Positions 35,136 through 47,480 of a stretch of 64,000 nt of DNA are shown here, one piece after another; position 1 is the first letter of the stretch, and each line of letters starts with the position of its first letter. The translations under genes were made by a program, and so were the position numbers. The notes beneath the pieces were generated by a model. It was not told the DNA's origin and did not search any database. It was given only the letters and a program-made list of their open reading frames with translations. The stretch is from Paramecium octaurelia (lineage: Eukaryota > Ciliophora > Oligohymenophorea > Peniculida > Parameciidae): NCBI GenBank assembly GCA_905182995.1, contig CAJJDP010000075.1, positions 296,944 to 360,943 on the forward strand. The letters are read 5' to 3'.

Positions 35136-35795
35136 TCAACCATGTTTCATCAATATTCTATTGAAAATAATCTACGTAATACTTACAATCTAACCATCAT
35201 TGGTTTAAATTTTGAAAAACTCATTTAAAATAGACTTAGTGGATTGCTCAGTAAACTTTGTTATACTATTTAAAACTTATATGTCCTAATTCATCTTTTC
35301 ATATTCTAATGTTTTATGCGAATATTTTAGTACATGTACTTTAACTAGATTCATCATAGGGGATTCCAAGCATTTTCTTAATTCTTCTATATTCGAATCT
35401 TCTATTGAATAATTATGAACAATTTTTATATACTTTTTCTTCTCAAAGAATGAGATGGCTATTTCGGCTAAGACTCCATAGAAGATTCGAGGCAGGTTAT
35501 AATGATATCTATAATAATCAAGCAAGGATTTTAATTTTTGGTGTTGTTGATCTCTTGGATAGAATCTTAAGTCAATGAAAATGGAGCTATACCTTTTCAA
35601 ATATTCATCGTCATCTTGTAAATGCAAATGATCTTTAAAATCAATTACCCACTTGGCTGGTGTTTTAGCAAAAAAGTCTTCAAATTTTTTGGACTTTTTT
35701 GATGAATATTTAGTGTACAATGCCTGTTCATTGTTTAATTATTGATACACTATTGATTAATTATGGATAAACATGTTTGACATTTGAAGTTCCAT
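35136..35795 (-). CDS. Unknown cytosolic protein
   Basis: Start ATG 35795, stop 35136, 219 residues, no intron. In-frame ATGs also lie 4 and 7 codons downstream, so the exact start is open. The middle is a compact helical region (EDFFAKTPAKWVIDFKDH, SIFIDLRFYPRDQQHQKLKSLLDYY, IFYGVLAEIAISFFEKKK). The rest is K- and N-rich. No signal peptide or membrane helix. No family recognised. The gene starts 75 bases after the stop of the KATNIP homologue, on the same strand. Confidence 0.65.
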
Positions 35796-35870
35796 TAGTA
35801 TTTAAACAAAATTGACACTGCCTCTAATTCATAACTGATTATAATAAATTTTGTATAAAATATATTAAAA

Positions 35871-38800
35871 TCAATTACTTCCTTTGACTCTAGTTATTGG
35901 CCTTTCCAAAAGAGCATAAGTTTATACTTGCCTAGTACCCTAGATAACATAAAAAAAACGATGATACTTTCTCCTCATTTTTGTAACCAGCAGATTATTT
36001 TTGACCAAATTCAGTGTAGTATTTTCCACTGAATCTTTCCATCAACTACATGTCTCTGTAAAACAGAACAACAGTTTGGTTTCCATCATTGCCTGCTTAT
36101 CTGAGATATCCCTTAGATTTAGATAAAAAATTGTACTCTATAGATAATATAATCGTCAAGACTAATAGCTATTTCGTGCACTCCTCTTGTGGGAGTTTTC
36201 GTGTAATTCCAAAAGATGATGCAGCCTAAAGCAAAAGGTTGTTCTGAACCGAAATAGAGAGTATTAATTTGGGGATCTTGAGAATGATCAAAACATCTAT
36301 TGGTGAATGGGGCTAACCACATGTGGGTGTCATTTTGAGTTTCATTGATTCCATCTAAGAGATTCTCGACTACTCTTTTATCTCCTCTCATTGATTAAAG
36401 TATTCTAACCGACGATGGTTCTGCTCCTATATTGCCTTAAACTTGTCTTCCCTTGTAATCTAGAATTTCTAAACCATTCAATCCAATATAGTGGATATCG
36501 CCAAAAGTAGTAATCAACTAAATCTTGAGTTCATGTCCAACCATTAGATTATTGATTTCATATTCGCATCTTAATTACTTTTAGACTTGAGTGGTTTCTT
36601 CAAAGACATGCTCCTTGGATGGTATGGTTATGGTTTAGGCATAATCATAGGTATCACAACCAGGAGCTCTCTTTAAAGCTATGCAATTGGAAATAATTCC
36701 TTAATCATTTTATAAACTGATAAACTTAGCACCTCTAAAAGTGTCATCATAAGATTTATTGTAATTCCAAATTCTAATGGAGGTGATTAATTGAGGGATG
36801 TCGAATGTAAATGTTAGAGTGATACACCTTCCTGGCTGAAAGGGAAGGATGTACATATTCATATCATTGGTAGTCACATTGATCCCATTTATGAGACTGA
36901 TTATGTTTCCTTTTTCTCCATCACTTTGGTAATCTGATTTAATATTTTTAACTTATATTTTTCCCTCCTTACCTAAATAGATAAATAAATCAATACCATA
37001 AATTTCAACTCCAGTCAATCCAATATATGGTTGATCAGCCCAAGGTCTTAATAGTTTGATTTATAAATATCTACAAATTATACCATTTGAATTCTAATTA
37101 ACTAAAGCTCTTTAAATCTATTGTTTCTCTTGTCTCTATTGTGTTTGCTCCTGTTATCTGGCTTATTTAACTAATTAATTATGGGAGCATATTATTACTT
37201 TCATTCTATAGATTAGTCACTTTGGCTGATGTTGTCGGTCTTACTTCGGAATCTGCATTTCCAGTATTTGGTCTTTCATTTTGATAATCATGTTAAATAG
37301 TTTAGAATTCCTAAGAATTTATCCAATCATTTTTGGCTATTTATGAGATGATGCCTTCGTCATTTGTGAACAAAAATAGTTCAAAGGGTTGTTCATTCTA
37401 ATTTATAACTCTTTATAAATTCATATTTCCGAAACCCTTCTTGATATCTCCTCTAAATACAATTTGATTATCAAAGAATAAACTTATATCTTTGGCTCCT
37501 CTAAAACTATGGATTCTACTTTTATTATAATTCCATATTCGAATCATACTAATTTTCTTCTTATCATTCAGATCAATAGTAATCTTATTAATCTTTCCTC
37601 TCTAAAAGGGACTCAGCCAAACATGCATATCAGATTGAGTGTAATATACCCCATCAACTAACTTATCAGGTGTTCTAGGATCATTGAAATATTCTGGCAA
37701 CACATTGATGTCACTAGGGTCAGCCTTGACTTAACTGTATGGATCTGAAATCTCAATTTATTTTCCTGCCTCATTGAATATCTCGATTCCATTTAAACCT
37801 ACATAGTATTTATCTCCCCAAGTGGAATGAATGTGGATTGTAATGACTCGTACTTACGGAAGTGTAGGCAAAGACACCTGCTTCTTGGCCTTTTTTACTG
37901 GAACCTAATTAATTAATGGTTAATTAAGCAACTCCTTGATAAGTTACGCATTTTCTTATGTTTACTATCTATAGTTATTTTTATTTGGCTATTAGATGAT
38001 TTATGAAGGAATCTATTATTAAGAGGGGGTTTCCCATTTGGATAATTGTGGCTTCTATTAGATATTATTAGGTCGTTGTTAACCTTTAAAGAAAAAGTCC
38101 AGAGCATCAATCTCCTCGTATTTTGGTATGGGTGCAGGTTCTTCAATTATGTCCTATCTTTAAACAGGCTTTAACCTACCTTATTATGTAATATTGAAAT
38201 ATTGAAGAGTTTCCTCAAGGTAATCTTGAGTGGGTTATGGATTGTCTCTTCTTCTTCTGGGTTCTATATTTTGCTATTGATTAGGTTAATTATTATTAGG
38301 TTGTTGTGTTTACTCAATCTTCTTATCGGTTTTCCCAGTATCTAAACGTTCCCCTTTAAATACATCGACGACTATGGGTCCTTTTCCTTTTCTTGAAGGA
38401 GGAGGTTTAGAATCCTCTAGCTTTTCCTACTTTTTTTCTATAACATCTGATTGGTCAATTTAACCTCTGAGTTTTTATGCAAATTTGGATTGAGTATTTT
38501 AGAGGTTTGGGAATTTGAAATTATCAATGATTTGAATTTCTGTTCCATAATCATCAATTTCAAAGCCAGTACCTTTTTTAATTTCCACAATTTTAGAAAT
38601 GACTTTACCATTCTATCTACACAATATTTCCATGTCTCTAACTCCTTTAACACTATCAATCAAGCTCTTATTGTAATTGTAAACTTTGATTCCCCCCAGC
38701 ATGACATCATCATCATATGAGATTTCGATATCAATAGTTTTTGGAGGATCAGGCATACTTCCTAACCACATATTAACAGCATCTTTGGTTAAGAATTTGC

Positions 38801-40180
38801 CATTGATAAGTATTTCTGGCAATTTGAGAGACTATGCATTGCTCATTTTAATGTTGTATGGTTTAAGTTAGACTTTACTGCCATCAGTAGCGTAGAGTTC
38901 TATTTCAGTGAGACCTACTAGACTTGGATTGCCCCAAGTGGACAGGATTCTCATTTTTAACTAAGAATTCTTATCAATCAACAAATCAGTATTTTTCTCA
39001 ATTATAATTTAAGCTTTTTCTTCCTTTACAAAATCTTATTGCATTTGAATAATGTTATTTATGCTCTTATTTCTCTTCTTGGTTTCAATTTATGGCATTT
39101 ATAATGGAGGTTAGTTATTGTTGGATATCTATTGAGGCATGGTCAATTGTACTTACTCCTTGGGCTTATTTTCAATAATTTATAATTCTTTTTATTATTT
39201 TTATTATTTGATGGGCATTTCAAGTGATAGTTTTTGTTAGCTCTATTCATTTTGCATTTCTGATCTGTCAGTCTTTTCCTCCAAATTGATGGTATTCTTA
39301 TTCAAGAATAAAATGAGCTTTTATTTCTCATTACTAGAAAGCTTTTCGATTTTTTCAAACAACTCCTCAAGTTGATCCTTTGGCTATTCTTGAGGCTTCT
39401 AGCTTTATGAAGTTTGAGGAGCTTTGAAGGAATTGTTGTCATTTTTAATGTCCTCTTGTTTGGTTACAGAATTGGCCCTCAATTGAGGTTTGGATGCATA
39501 TTGCTTAGTTTCTGGTTTAGTCAAGGGGGGAGGTTTGATTTCAGAGGAAGGTTGTCTGACTTATTGGGGCAATTGCTATTGAGATTAGGCATGTTCTGAG
39601 ATGGCACTGATTGGTCTGGGTTTGGTAGCAGGTAAATTGACAACTTGTATAACTTTTTAAGGCTATGATTATTGAACAACTGGTTGGATTTGAGGTTTAG
39701 TGTTTTCAAAGTCATCCCTATAGGCTTCCTCATCATTGTCTTCTCCTTCAGACTAACACAACTTGGTTATTCAAATTTTTAATTACATCTTCTTCTTCTT
39801 AAATTTAATGTTCGTCCAATTCATCATTATCGCTATCCAACAGTTGTGAAAAATGTGGGTCATATCTATGATCAATTGGTGTGTCTTTCTGCAATTTTTC
39901 AAGCAAATCCTATTAAGATTTGCTGAGCACATTACCTGAATTAATGATGCCCAATACCTTACACTAACGACTTCCTCAAGACCTCCAAATCATCATGATC
40001 AAGAGTGCCAATCTTCTAGGATTGACTATGTTCATCATTCCATTTCTTAACGTTCCTGGTTTTCAACTTCAATTGATTTTTGTTCTTCTAATTAACCCTA
40101 TCCTTGTTAGCCCCCGAGATAAAAGTATCAAAACCCTTCTCCCGCAATTGTTATTATTATTTCTTTTATTATGGTTTCAT
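35871..40180 (-). CDS. Katanin-interacting protein (KATNIP) homologue, DUF4457 repeats
   Basis: Start ATG 40180, stop 35871, about 1,385 residues after introns near 39936-39957 (22), 39762-39786 (25; a 34-nt alternative also keeps frame), 37171-37198 (28), 36973-36996 (24), 36112-36136 (25, AAG) and 35940-35967 (28). The N third is disordered and Q-, P- and E-rich. Then four related modules appear, each with a GL(T/N)xxE(I/L) strand (VGLTEIELY, VGLNGIEIF, IGLTGVEIY, IGLNGLEIL) and an RIWNYNKS-type motif (KVYNYNKS, RIWNYNKS twice, IFWNYTK) followed by RGxxxI. This is the DUF4457 signature of KATNIP (KIAA0556), a basal-body protein mutated in Joubert syndrome, which binds microtubules and katanin. 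The C terminus is basic (ERPITRVKG). Confidence 0.88.
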
Positions 40181-40818
40181 TTTATGTTCTAATTATTATT
40201 TATGAATTAATTTTATCATGCTGTCTAACTAATTACTCAAGAGCAAGTGCTTGGAATGTATGATTTAATACTGCCCTCAATAACCCATATTCCTTGAATG
40301 AAGTTTGAAATTATTACTCAGGATTGAAATTGTGAAATTAATCTATCTCCACTCTGGAATACTAACTACTAAACCCTTAATGATTCCGTAAAACCATAAA
40401 TATTCAGAAACTCAATATTCTTGCATTTATTTACCAATACTATGTTGAAATCTATTGACACTATTAGATATATCAAATTTACTTTTCTCTCTAATCAACT
40501 TAACACTTACATGCTCTCATAATAATAAAGTAGAAACTCAAATATCACTCAGACCATGAGCCTTGCATGTCCTCTCTTCTGCTAATAATTAATCTTATTG
40601 TGAAGGTACTACATAGATGCTTAAGTTTTTTGGCTCAACCAAAAATAAGAGTGATGAACTTAGATCAATTATATTCCTTACTATTTACCTACACCTAACA
40701 TTCACTTGAATATTAATCTTTTCAGTATATCTTGATAGAAATACAATATTTGAAGGATTACTTTTATTTCTACTAATTTTGACACCAAAATCCCTAACTA
40801 GTTGTTGATAAAACAAAA
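40181..40818. other. Divergent spacer, no gene seen
   Basis: About 640 bases upstream of the KATNIP homologue and of a doubtful plus-strand ORF. Several short open stretches exist, none above 35 codons with protein-like text. It presumably holds the KATNIP promoter. Confidence 0.5.
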
Positions 40819-41001
40819 ATGAATCAGGAAGGTATCTTCAAAATCCCTAAAACACCAAAGATAGAATCTACTTCTAATATTTTTATGGTAGAATTCCAAT
40901 TAAATCTTACCTACCAATTTTTGAATTTGAATAGTATTTACATAAATAATCATGATAGCTTATTAATCAAGTATAAACGAAGAAACGTAATAAAATATTG
41001 A
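40819..41001 (+). CDS. Doubtful 60-residue ORF
   Basis: ATG 40819 to TGA 40999. It starts with plausible text (NQEGIFKIPKTPKIEST), then becomes N-, L- and I-rich. It could be a short gene, a first exon, or chance. No neighbour explains it. Confidence 0.25.
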   Translation: MNQEGIFKIPKTPKIESTSNIFMVEFQLNLTYQFLNLNSIYINNHDSLLIKYKRRNVIKY

Positions 41002-41217
41002 AGAAGATAGAAAAGAAATATAAATTCAAGTTTTATCTAGTTATTTGAAAATAGATATCAAGAATTAGAATTACAAATGAATTAAGTTGAGTTTTATCAA
41101 ATAACAAAGAGTGCAACTACACTAATTTTACTTAGACTAGTATACCTTGGATATTGAAAGAATTAAAAGAAGTATGAGATTTATATTGTTTATAATTAAA
41201 TATATTAAATAATTGAA

Positions 41218-42715
41218 ATGTCCCAAGAACCTCGAGCATAAACAGTCGGAGCTTTTGAGAATAAAGTTAGTTCGGTTGTGCCGTTATCTTAATTAAGAAG
41301 AATCCAATAAAATTGTTTTGGTACGTAGGAAAATTTTGGACTGATCTAAAAGATGGAACTGTAATTATATGATTAACTGAGAAAGACATGCTAAATCCCA
41401 GGAGAGAGTAAAGAGATGGCCCAACACAATTAATGCTCTAAGAAAGAAGAAGGACCAAACCAGATTCGAAAGATTCAAAGCTGATGAAGAGGAGAGAAGG
41501 AGACAAGAGGAGGAAGAAGCATTATATTAGGCATAAGTCAAACAAGAGATATTGGAAAAAGCCAATCGTTAGATCTATGAGGCAAATCCGAGAGTTAGAC
41601 AATTTCAAAGCAAACTATTGATTACTGATGTAATATAAGAAAGAGATGCATAACTGGAATTGAACAAATATAAGAAAACTATTTTGGAGTAAATTAGTCA
41701 TTCAATCTATTCTTAGGATGAAGGAGGAAGCTCATCATGAAGAAGTTTTAGAAAATGTAGCACGATTATAATAAATAGAGGAAATTAAATTGGAAGAAAT
41801 GAAGAAAAAGAAAATGGAATAGCGAAAAATATTGAAGTAATAACATGATGAAATGGTCAATAATCATATCAAATAAATACAAAATGATAGAATTGAAGGT
41901 TAATTGAACAAAGCGAAGGCAGAGCAATTGATTAAAGATGAAGAAGAAGCTGAGAATGAAAGGAAAAGGAAGAGATTGGCTAATATTGAGGAGGTTAAGA
42001 GAGGCAATGAAGAAATAAAGGAGCAGAAATAACTCTAAAGGATTAAGGAATTAGAGGATGATGAAAGAATAAGAGCATATGCAGAGAAGAAGGAAAAAAT
42101 AATGGAAATGAGAAAAAAGAGAGAAGAACTCAAATTTAAAGAAAAATAAGAATAAAGACAAAAATTGATTGATGCATAAATAGCTAAATTAGAATCTATT
42201 GAAAATGAACATTAAAGAATACTAAGTAAATAGATATAGGAAGCAGAAATAAAGGCAGAGGAAGTAGAGAGGATAAAAAGAGAAAAGCAAATCTAATTGA
42301 AGAAGAACATAGATGAAAGTAGGAAGATTACCTCAGAATTCAGAACTAAGGATTAAGAATAAAGAGTAAAAAATGATAAAGAGTTCTAAGAGTATTGGAA
42401 GTAAAGAGCTGAAGAATTAAAGAAGATGGAAGATGATGAAAATGAATAAATTAGATAAAGGAGAGTTTAGCTAAAGAACTTTTAGCTAACTTAAATTGAA
42501 GAAAAACAGGTATTTGTTTTGTTTATGAATTACAATAGAAATTGAGAGAATAATAGATTCTCTAAGAACTAGATGAAGCTGAAGAAATTCTCCGTAAAAA
42601 AGAATGTTGTAGCAGAACATTCACATCTTGGGCATAAAGAGCTGTAGAGGAATGGTAAAGTAATGGCAAAAATGTTTATCCAATGCTTAAAGAGCTTACA
42701 ACCAAGTAAAATTGA
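41218..42715 (+). CDS. CFAP210: CFAP210 (CCDC173)-like axonemal coiled-coil protein
   Basis: ATG 41218 to TGA 42713, 471 residues after introns at 41361-41385 (25, AAG), 41689-41716 (28) and 42511-42539 (29). After a short lead, text follows CFAP210 order: HAKSQERVKRWPNTINALR, EEEEALYQAQVKQEILEKA, and RQFQSKLLITDVIQERDAQLEL (human: FHGALLLTEVLKERDEQIKLK). Then comes a long highly charged coiled coil and a conserved-looking tail (TFTSWAQRAVEEWQSNGKNVYPML). CFAP210 is a microtubule inner protein of ciliary doublets. The human protein is 552 residues, so this one is slightly shorter. Confidence 0.85.
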
Positions 42716-42760
42716 TGACTATAATAATTCGTTTTATATTATTTATAGTAAAATAATATA

Positions 42761-42925
42761 ATGAGAAGTATTGTTCTTCTATTTTTGATATTTATTTCAA
42801 AAGCTTAAGATTAGCTTAAGCAAGAAGAAGCAATTTAGATTGTGAAAGATCTCAAAGATGCTAATACAAAAATATTTGATATTTACACTGATTTATTAAG
42901 ATATATCTACAAATCAGATAATTGA
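42761..42925 (+). CDS. Small secreted protein, 54 residues
   Basis: ATG 42761 to TGA 42923, starting 45 bases after the CFAP210 stop. It has a textbook signal peptide (MRSIVLLFLIFISKA) with probable cleavage before QDQLKQ. The mature part of about 38 residues is helical and charged (EEAIQIVKDLKDANTKIFDIYTDLL) with no cysteines. It may be a secreted peptide or a fragment. Conservation is unknown. Confidence 0.6.
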
Positions 42926-43037
42926 TTATATCAAAATAAAATTATCAATCTTTATTATTACTTCAAATGATGAGTTTTAAATTATTTAAATATTAAATAA
43001 ATATTATTTATATATTAATTTAAAATAGAATAATAAT

Positions 43038-45612
43038 TCAATAATTTTCATCGCCCATTATTTCCCTTCTTTTTTCTTTAGCTAAACCATTCATGAATTC
43101 GACCAAATTACTATTTAAGAACATGTTCTTGTGCTTTTCAGAAAATTGTTTAATAATATTGTAACAATAGTTTTAGAACTAAAATGATAATTAGTTAATA
43201 ATACCCCTTGCTATTGTAAAAAGGTGAAGAACTCCAACAAGTTTTCCTTGCATTTCAAATGCACATCTGGATGATAAATCAATTAAAGCATCCTTTAAAA
43301 TATTTCATTGGAATTGTCCAAAACTTATTGTTGAATGGTTTAAAACATAAAGAATTTTTGCAAGATCACCTGAGCTAATGAACACAAATCTTCATTCGAC
43401 AAAGCCAGAAACAAAAGCCTTTTGGTATTCTCAAATATTTTCAGCCAGATTTCACCATCTGATTCCAATAATTGTTTGTGTAGACATCCATAGATAATTT
43501 CTAAATGTTCATGTTTAAAGAATTGTAATTCCTTTTCCTTAACATAGACATCCATAGCTTATGCAATGCCAACACTATTCCAATCAATGGGGGCTCCAGT
43601 AATCTTGTATCGAAATGAATTGCAACCATTGACTACTTGTTGAATCAATGTCTCTTGTGTATTTAACACTGAAATTCTGATTTCCGAATCAACTGATAAT
43701 AGGATCTCCAAATATCGAGGACACAATTCTGAATACATCTACAAAACAGGAGCAAGGTAAATCAATCCAATCCTAATTACATTTGGAGTGGTAGAAACAA
43801 CAAAAACTTAATAAATTAAATCCAACAGCAATTGCTTCGATTACTCAAAGTCTATGGTGATTTCTTATTCATCCATACTTCGATTGGAATTCTAGGCAAT
43901 TTACAATAACAAATCAGCACATATACACATACCTTGAGCTCGAACTTCCCACCAAGAATCATTCATCAATCTTTGAATTCTACTGATCTTTTAAAGGACA
44001 GGAAAGTAATCCCAACTAGAGATTTAATTGATAATTCTCAACCCATTAGCTCTTGTAAGAGGAGAGGGGGAATCTAAGGAATTAAATGCATAATTGAGAA
44101 AGAACCTATACAATTCTTCGTCTTGACTAGGGTAGTCAGATTATATCAAAATACTTAATATGAGAGTAAATGCATTAAGATCAGTCGATAGCTTACTTTT
44201 AATACTTTTGAGTAATTGTGTTCTGTTCACACAATTTATGGGTGTGAATACAAAAAAGAGTTGAACAATATCTTCCCTCTTCTTTGGATTTCGCAATGCA
44301 ATTTACAGTAACTAATCCAATAAAATGCTTTCAAACATCATTTGTGTATCATTAGGATCTATTTCTACAAGTTTCGAACCTATAAACCTTATTAACTCCA
44401 GAATGTATTGATAGGTCTTGGATGTGGGTTTCAAAACTTGGATAGGTCTAAGGAATATTTGAAAGAATCGTTTAAAATCTAAATTATCACATCAGGAGAT
44501 TACCTATAAAATTACTCTGAACTTATTCTAGGATTAATTGTGAGTGAACGTCTATAAATTAGGTCAATAGAAGTTTCAAAGACTTTTTTTAGACTTCATC
44601 GCATCTTAAGAAAAGCTATTAGATAACAGCTGTGTATTGGACATTCTGATTGCTAACTTGAAAACCATTATTTTATTAGGATTCTTTGGGCTCAAGCTTT
44701 AAATCTTAGATGTCCTTCTTAATGGGATCTTTTTTGAATAAGGAAGCACATGCTTCATGTAAGAAATCAATAACACCTTTGGTCTCTAGTAATTAACCTT
44801 GTTATTCCTTTGCTTTTTTGCTTGTACTGCTATGATAACAATTGATCTGAATTTCTTTGACATCTTGTCCAGTTTATGAGATCGATTAATCTAAGTTAAC
44901 AAGTTTTTTATTGAATTTCATTTATTTTTTAAGCAATTCTTCCTCTTGTTTTTTGATCTCTTCCTCTATTTACTTTTTTCTTTTTAGAATCAGATATTCA
45001 ATGATGTTATCATCTTTTTTATCATTTCTGACTTTCTCAACATGCTCTTGAATGGCTTATTTAGTTAACATTTTCCTCTCGTTTTCATCAACAACTCTGG
45101 TGATTTCCCTGTCTTTGATAATTGTATTTGCAGTTGGTCTCGCATATGTAGGTTAGACTATGAGTGGCTTTGATCTTTGCAAAGTTGCTTGTTATTTAAC
45201 TTGCTTCTTCAAGTCTCTGTTGTCCTTCTCAGGAAAAATGGAGCCTATTTTCTTTTTGGTTAGAAATTCATAGAGTTTAAAGAGGAAGGCTTATGCTGCA
45301 TCTGGCGCTTAATGAAAGATTGGTTCATATTCTTCTGATGGAACTTGAAGCTCTTTTTTCTTCAATAGCTTTGAAATCTATTCCCAATTATCACGCTTTT
45401 TATCCAAGTTCTATTCGTTATATACAGTGTAGATATTAACTTCTTTGGGGTAATACCTAGATAATATTTCAGCCACGATGAAACTACTGTAGGATATTAT
45501 CATACCCATTAGCCAAATCTCTCCTGAAATTACGTACCTAATAGGCCAAGTCTAATGAATCTAGCCACTTGGCTACTTCTCTTGGAATAGGACCTTAAGG
45601 TGGTTCAATCAT
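43038..45612 (-). CDS. CH-domain (SPEF1/CLAMP type) protein with HEAT-like C terminus
   Basis: Start ATG 45612, stop 43038, 833 residues after introns at 45484-45505 (22), 44479-44503 (25) and 43179-43204 (26). Residues 8-110 match the calponin-homology type of SPEF1 and SPATA4: [66 protein letters not shown]. A coiled-coil linker (KKQIEEEIKKQEEELLKK) follows. From about residue 280 a helical alpha-solenoid resembles HEAT/ARM repeats. SPEF1-type CH domains bind microtubules in cilia. A fusion with a HEAT-like region is not the SPEF1 layout, so the exact orthologue is unknown. Confidence 0.75.
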
Positions 45613-45673
45613 TTTTCAATTAAATAAAATATTAAATAATTAACAACAAAAAAGAGTAAATTATATCTGGTAA

Positions 45674-47070
45674 TCATTGTCTAGAATGGATGATCTTTTC
45701 TATTCTAGAACTCAATAAATTATTATTCACAAGCAGCAACTTGATGCTCTTTGCAGTAAGAACGAAATTATAGATGTCTAATAAATAATAAGTTAAATAA
45801 TACCTTCCTCTTTGAATTATATTTTCTTCAAATTGACCCTCTGCAAATTCAGCTTCTAGATTTACATCAGGGAATACGCATTGATTTCATAACACCCCTC
45901 CAGATTGAGACTATGCAATTTGTAGAGATTGGTAGTGATCATCTCTAAGGCTTCATTATTAACAACATTCTCCTTGATTGAAAGTGATTGCAAACTCTCA
46001 ATCCTCTTTAAAGGACTGCACTAAAAGGACATTAATATTTTGTTTTACTTCGATTAGATCCAATTATGGATTACATCCAATATCCAGCCTTTCTAACTTC
46101 TTACAGTAATTTCCGATGATTTCAAAAATCTAATTTGTCAACCCATCGCATTTTAAGAGCATTAAAGTCTTGAGTTCCTAAACTTATTCTAAGATGACTT
46201 GAACATTTTAATCCTTCAAATTGCAATTGCTTTAGATATTAATCAAACTTAATTGAGAACATTTTCCAATAACCTCAAAGCCTTTGCCTGTCATAAATTG
46301 ACAACTAATCAATTGTATGTACTGTAGTGATTTGCTAAAATTGTTAATGTCAATATTGTTACTAGCTCTCTTTGCAAATGCTATTCAAATCTTTGTCTGT
46401 CAAAAATACTGATGTATATTGTTTTTTTGGTTCTAATTTAAATAATTCCAATAGGGATCCTTGTTATTGCGAATTGTCAGATAACATTGTTCTGAGTTCA
46501 GTCTTCTCCAAAAATGAACTGATTTTTTGTCCTTTTATTATATCTCCAACTTTCTTTATGTGCTTCAATTGTTTACTTGATCTCTTCAACACGGTGGCAA
46601 GTTCCTTTTCGTTAAATCTCAAAAAAATTAAAATAGTCAAAATTACCTTGAAGTCTCGAATTCCCTAAAGAAACTGTACGAGAAATAGATATCATTATAG
46701 CAAATCATCCAGAACTTACAGACCTAGGAACAAGTGGCACATTCTCTCAATTACAAAAATTTGTAAATCTAATACATCAGATTTTTTGGTAAAAATGGCC
46801 TTTTTTTAATAACTAAAATTAAATTACCACTTTTTTTATTGCAAGGAGGATTTCCTAATCCATGTGTCTAAGTTATTGGAGCATTTCTTTTTTGCATTTT
46901 GATTTTCTATTTTACTTTAAATTTCTTATGTTGGAGGAGTACAAAAAAACATCTACTACAACATTAGCACAAAACCATACATAATCATCTAGTTTGGTTC
47001 TGACAGGAGATTGCTGCTATTCCTTAGTTTTCTTTGAGAAAAATTTGGTTAACTAAGTTTATTTTTGCAT
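45674..47070 (-). CDS. F-box/leucine-rich-repeat protein with N-terminal PIP box
   Basis: Start ATG 47070, stop 45674, 406 residues after introns at 46956-46980 (25), 46800-46827 (28, AAG), 46618-46646 (29, GAG), 46370-46409 (40, AAG), 46021-46048 (28) and 45778-45803 (26). Residues 4-11 are QTQLTKFF, a perfect PCNA-interaction box, followed by basic SKK. Near residue 80 an F-box begins (PFLPKNLMYQIYKFLQL...CSQVCKFW). LRRs of the AMN1 type follow (SLQYIQLISCQFMTGKGFEVIGKCSQLSLINI, LKTLMLLKCDGLT, LERLDIGCN, LHSLNLEGCYEI). F-box proteins recruit substrates to SCF ubiquitin ligases via Skp1. A shorter reading from ATG 46897 would lose the PIP box. Confidence 0.75.
47038..47061 (-). other. PIP box (PCNA-binding motif) codons
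   Basis: Codons for QTQLTKFF, matching QxxLxxFF, at residues 4-11 of the F-box/LRR protein. The following residues are SKK, the usual basic flank of strong PIP boxes. Whether it works depends on the upstream start being used. Confidence 0.6.
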
Positions 47071-47112
47071 TATTTAATAATATATTTTGGAGGTATATAA
47101 AAATCTCTTGCT

Positions 47113-47433
47113 TCATAAATTTGAAGGGCCAGAACAAGTTGTCCATATTAAATTGTATGTAGGATATTGAGCTTAAATTAATTAAACCGTTATCAATGAT
47201 TTCATATAATATTATCCAGTATGAAATAATTAATTATCCAAATGGATTGTTTTGGATTTCAAGATATCGTATGGAATTTGAGTCTCATCAAAGTCTACTT
47301 GGGATGGCAGATCAGCAGTTGAATTGAGATGCTGAAAAGGTGAACTTCACTTGGGAACAGTTTCAGAAACTACTTTTACAGTGGAGATTGGATGGGGATT
47401 TGATGAAAATGACTGTTTTTATTATTGGCTCAT
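47113..47433 (-). CDS. Small unknown protein, 3' end uncertain
   Basis: Start ATG 47433. The first part is disordered (MSQQQKQSFSSNPHP). A 27-nt intron ending CAG is needed to skip an in-frame TGA. After it, DLPSQVDFDETQIPYDILKSK reads as real protein. The 3' part has two competing frames (one ending at TGA 47113, one running on to about 47070), and I cannot choose. It lies between the F-box gene and the divergent kelch gene, with only 47 bases to the kelch ATG. Confidence 0.4.
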
Positions 47434-47480
47434 CTTGGGTATGATACATTATATTATATAATTAATGGATTAATAAATTT

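Noticed and set aside
46372-46668. Plus-strand 98-residue open frame
   Set aside because: It is the antisense shadow of the F-box/LRR gene.
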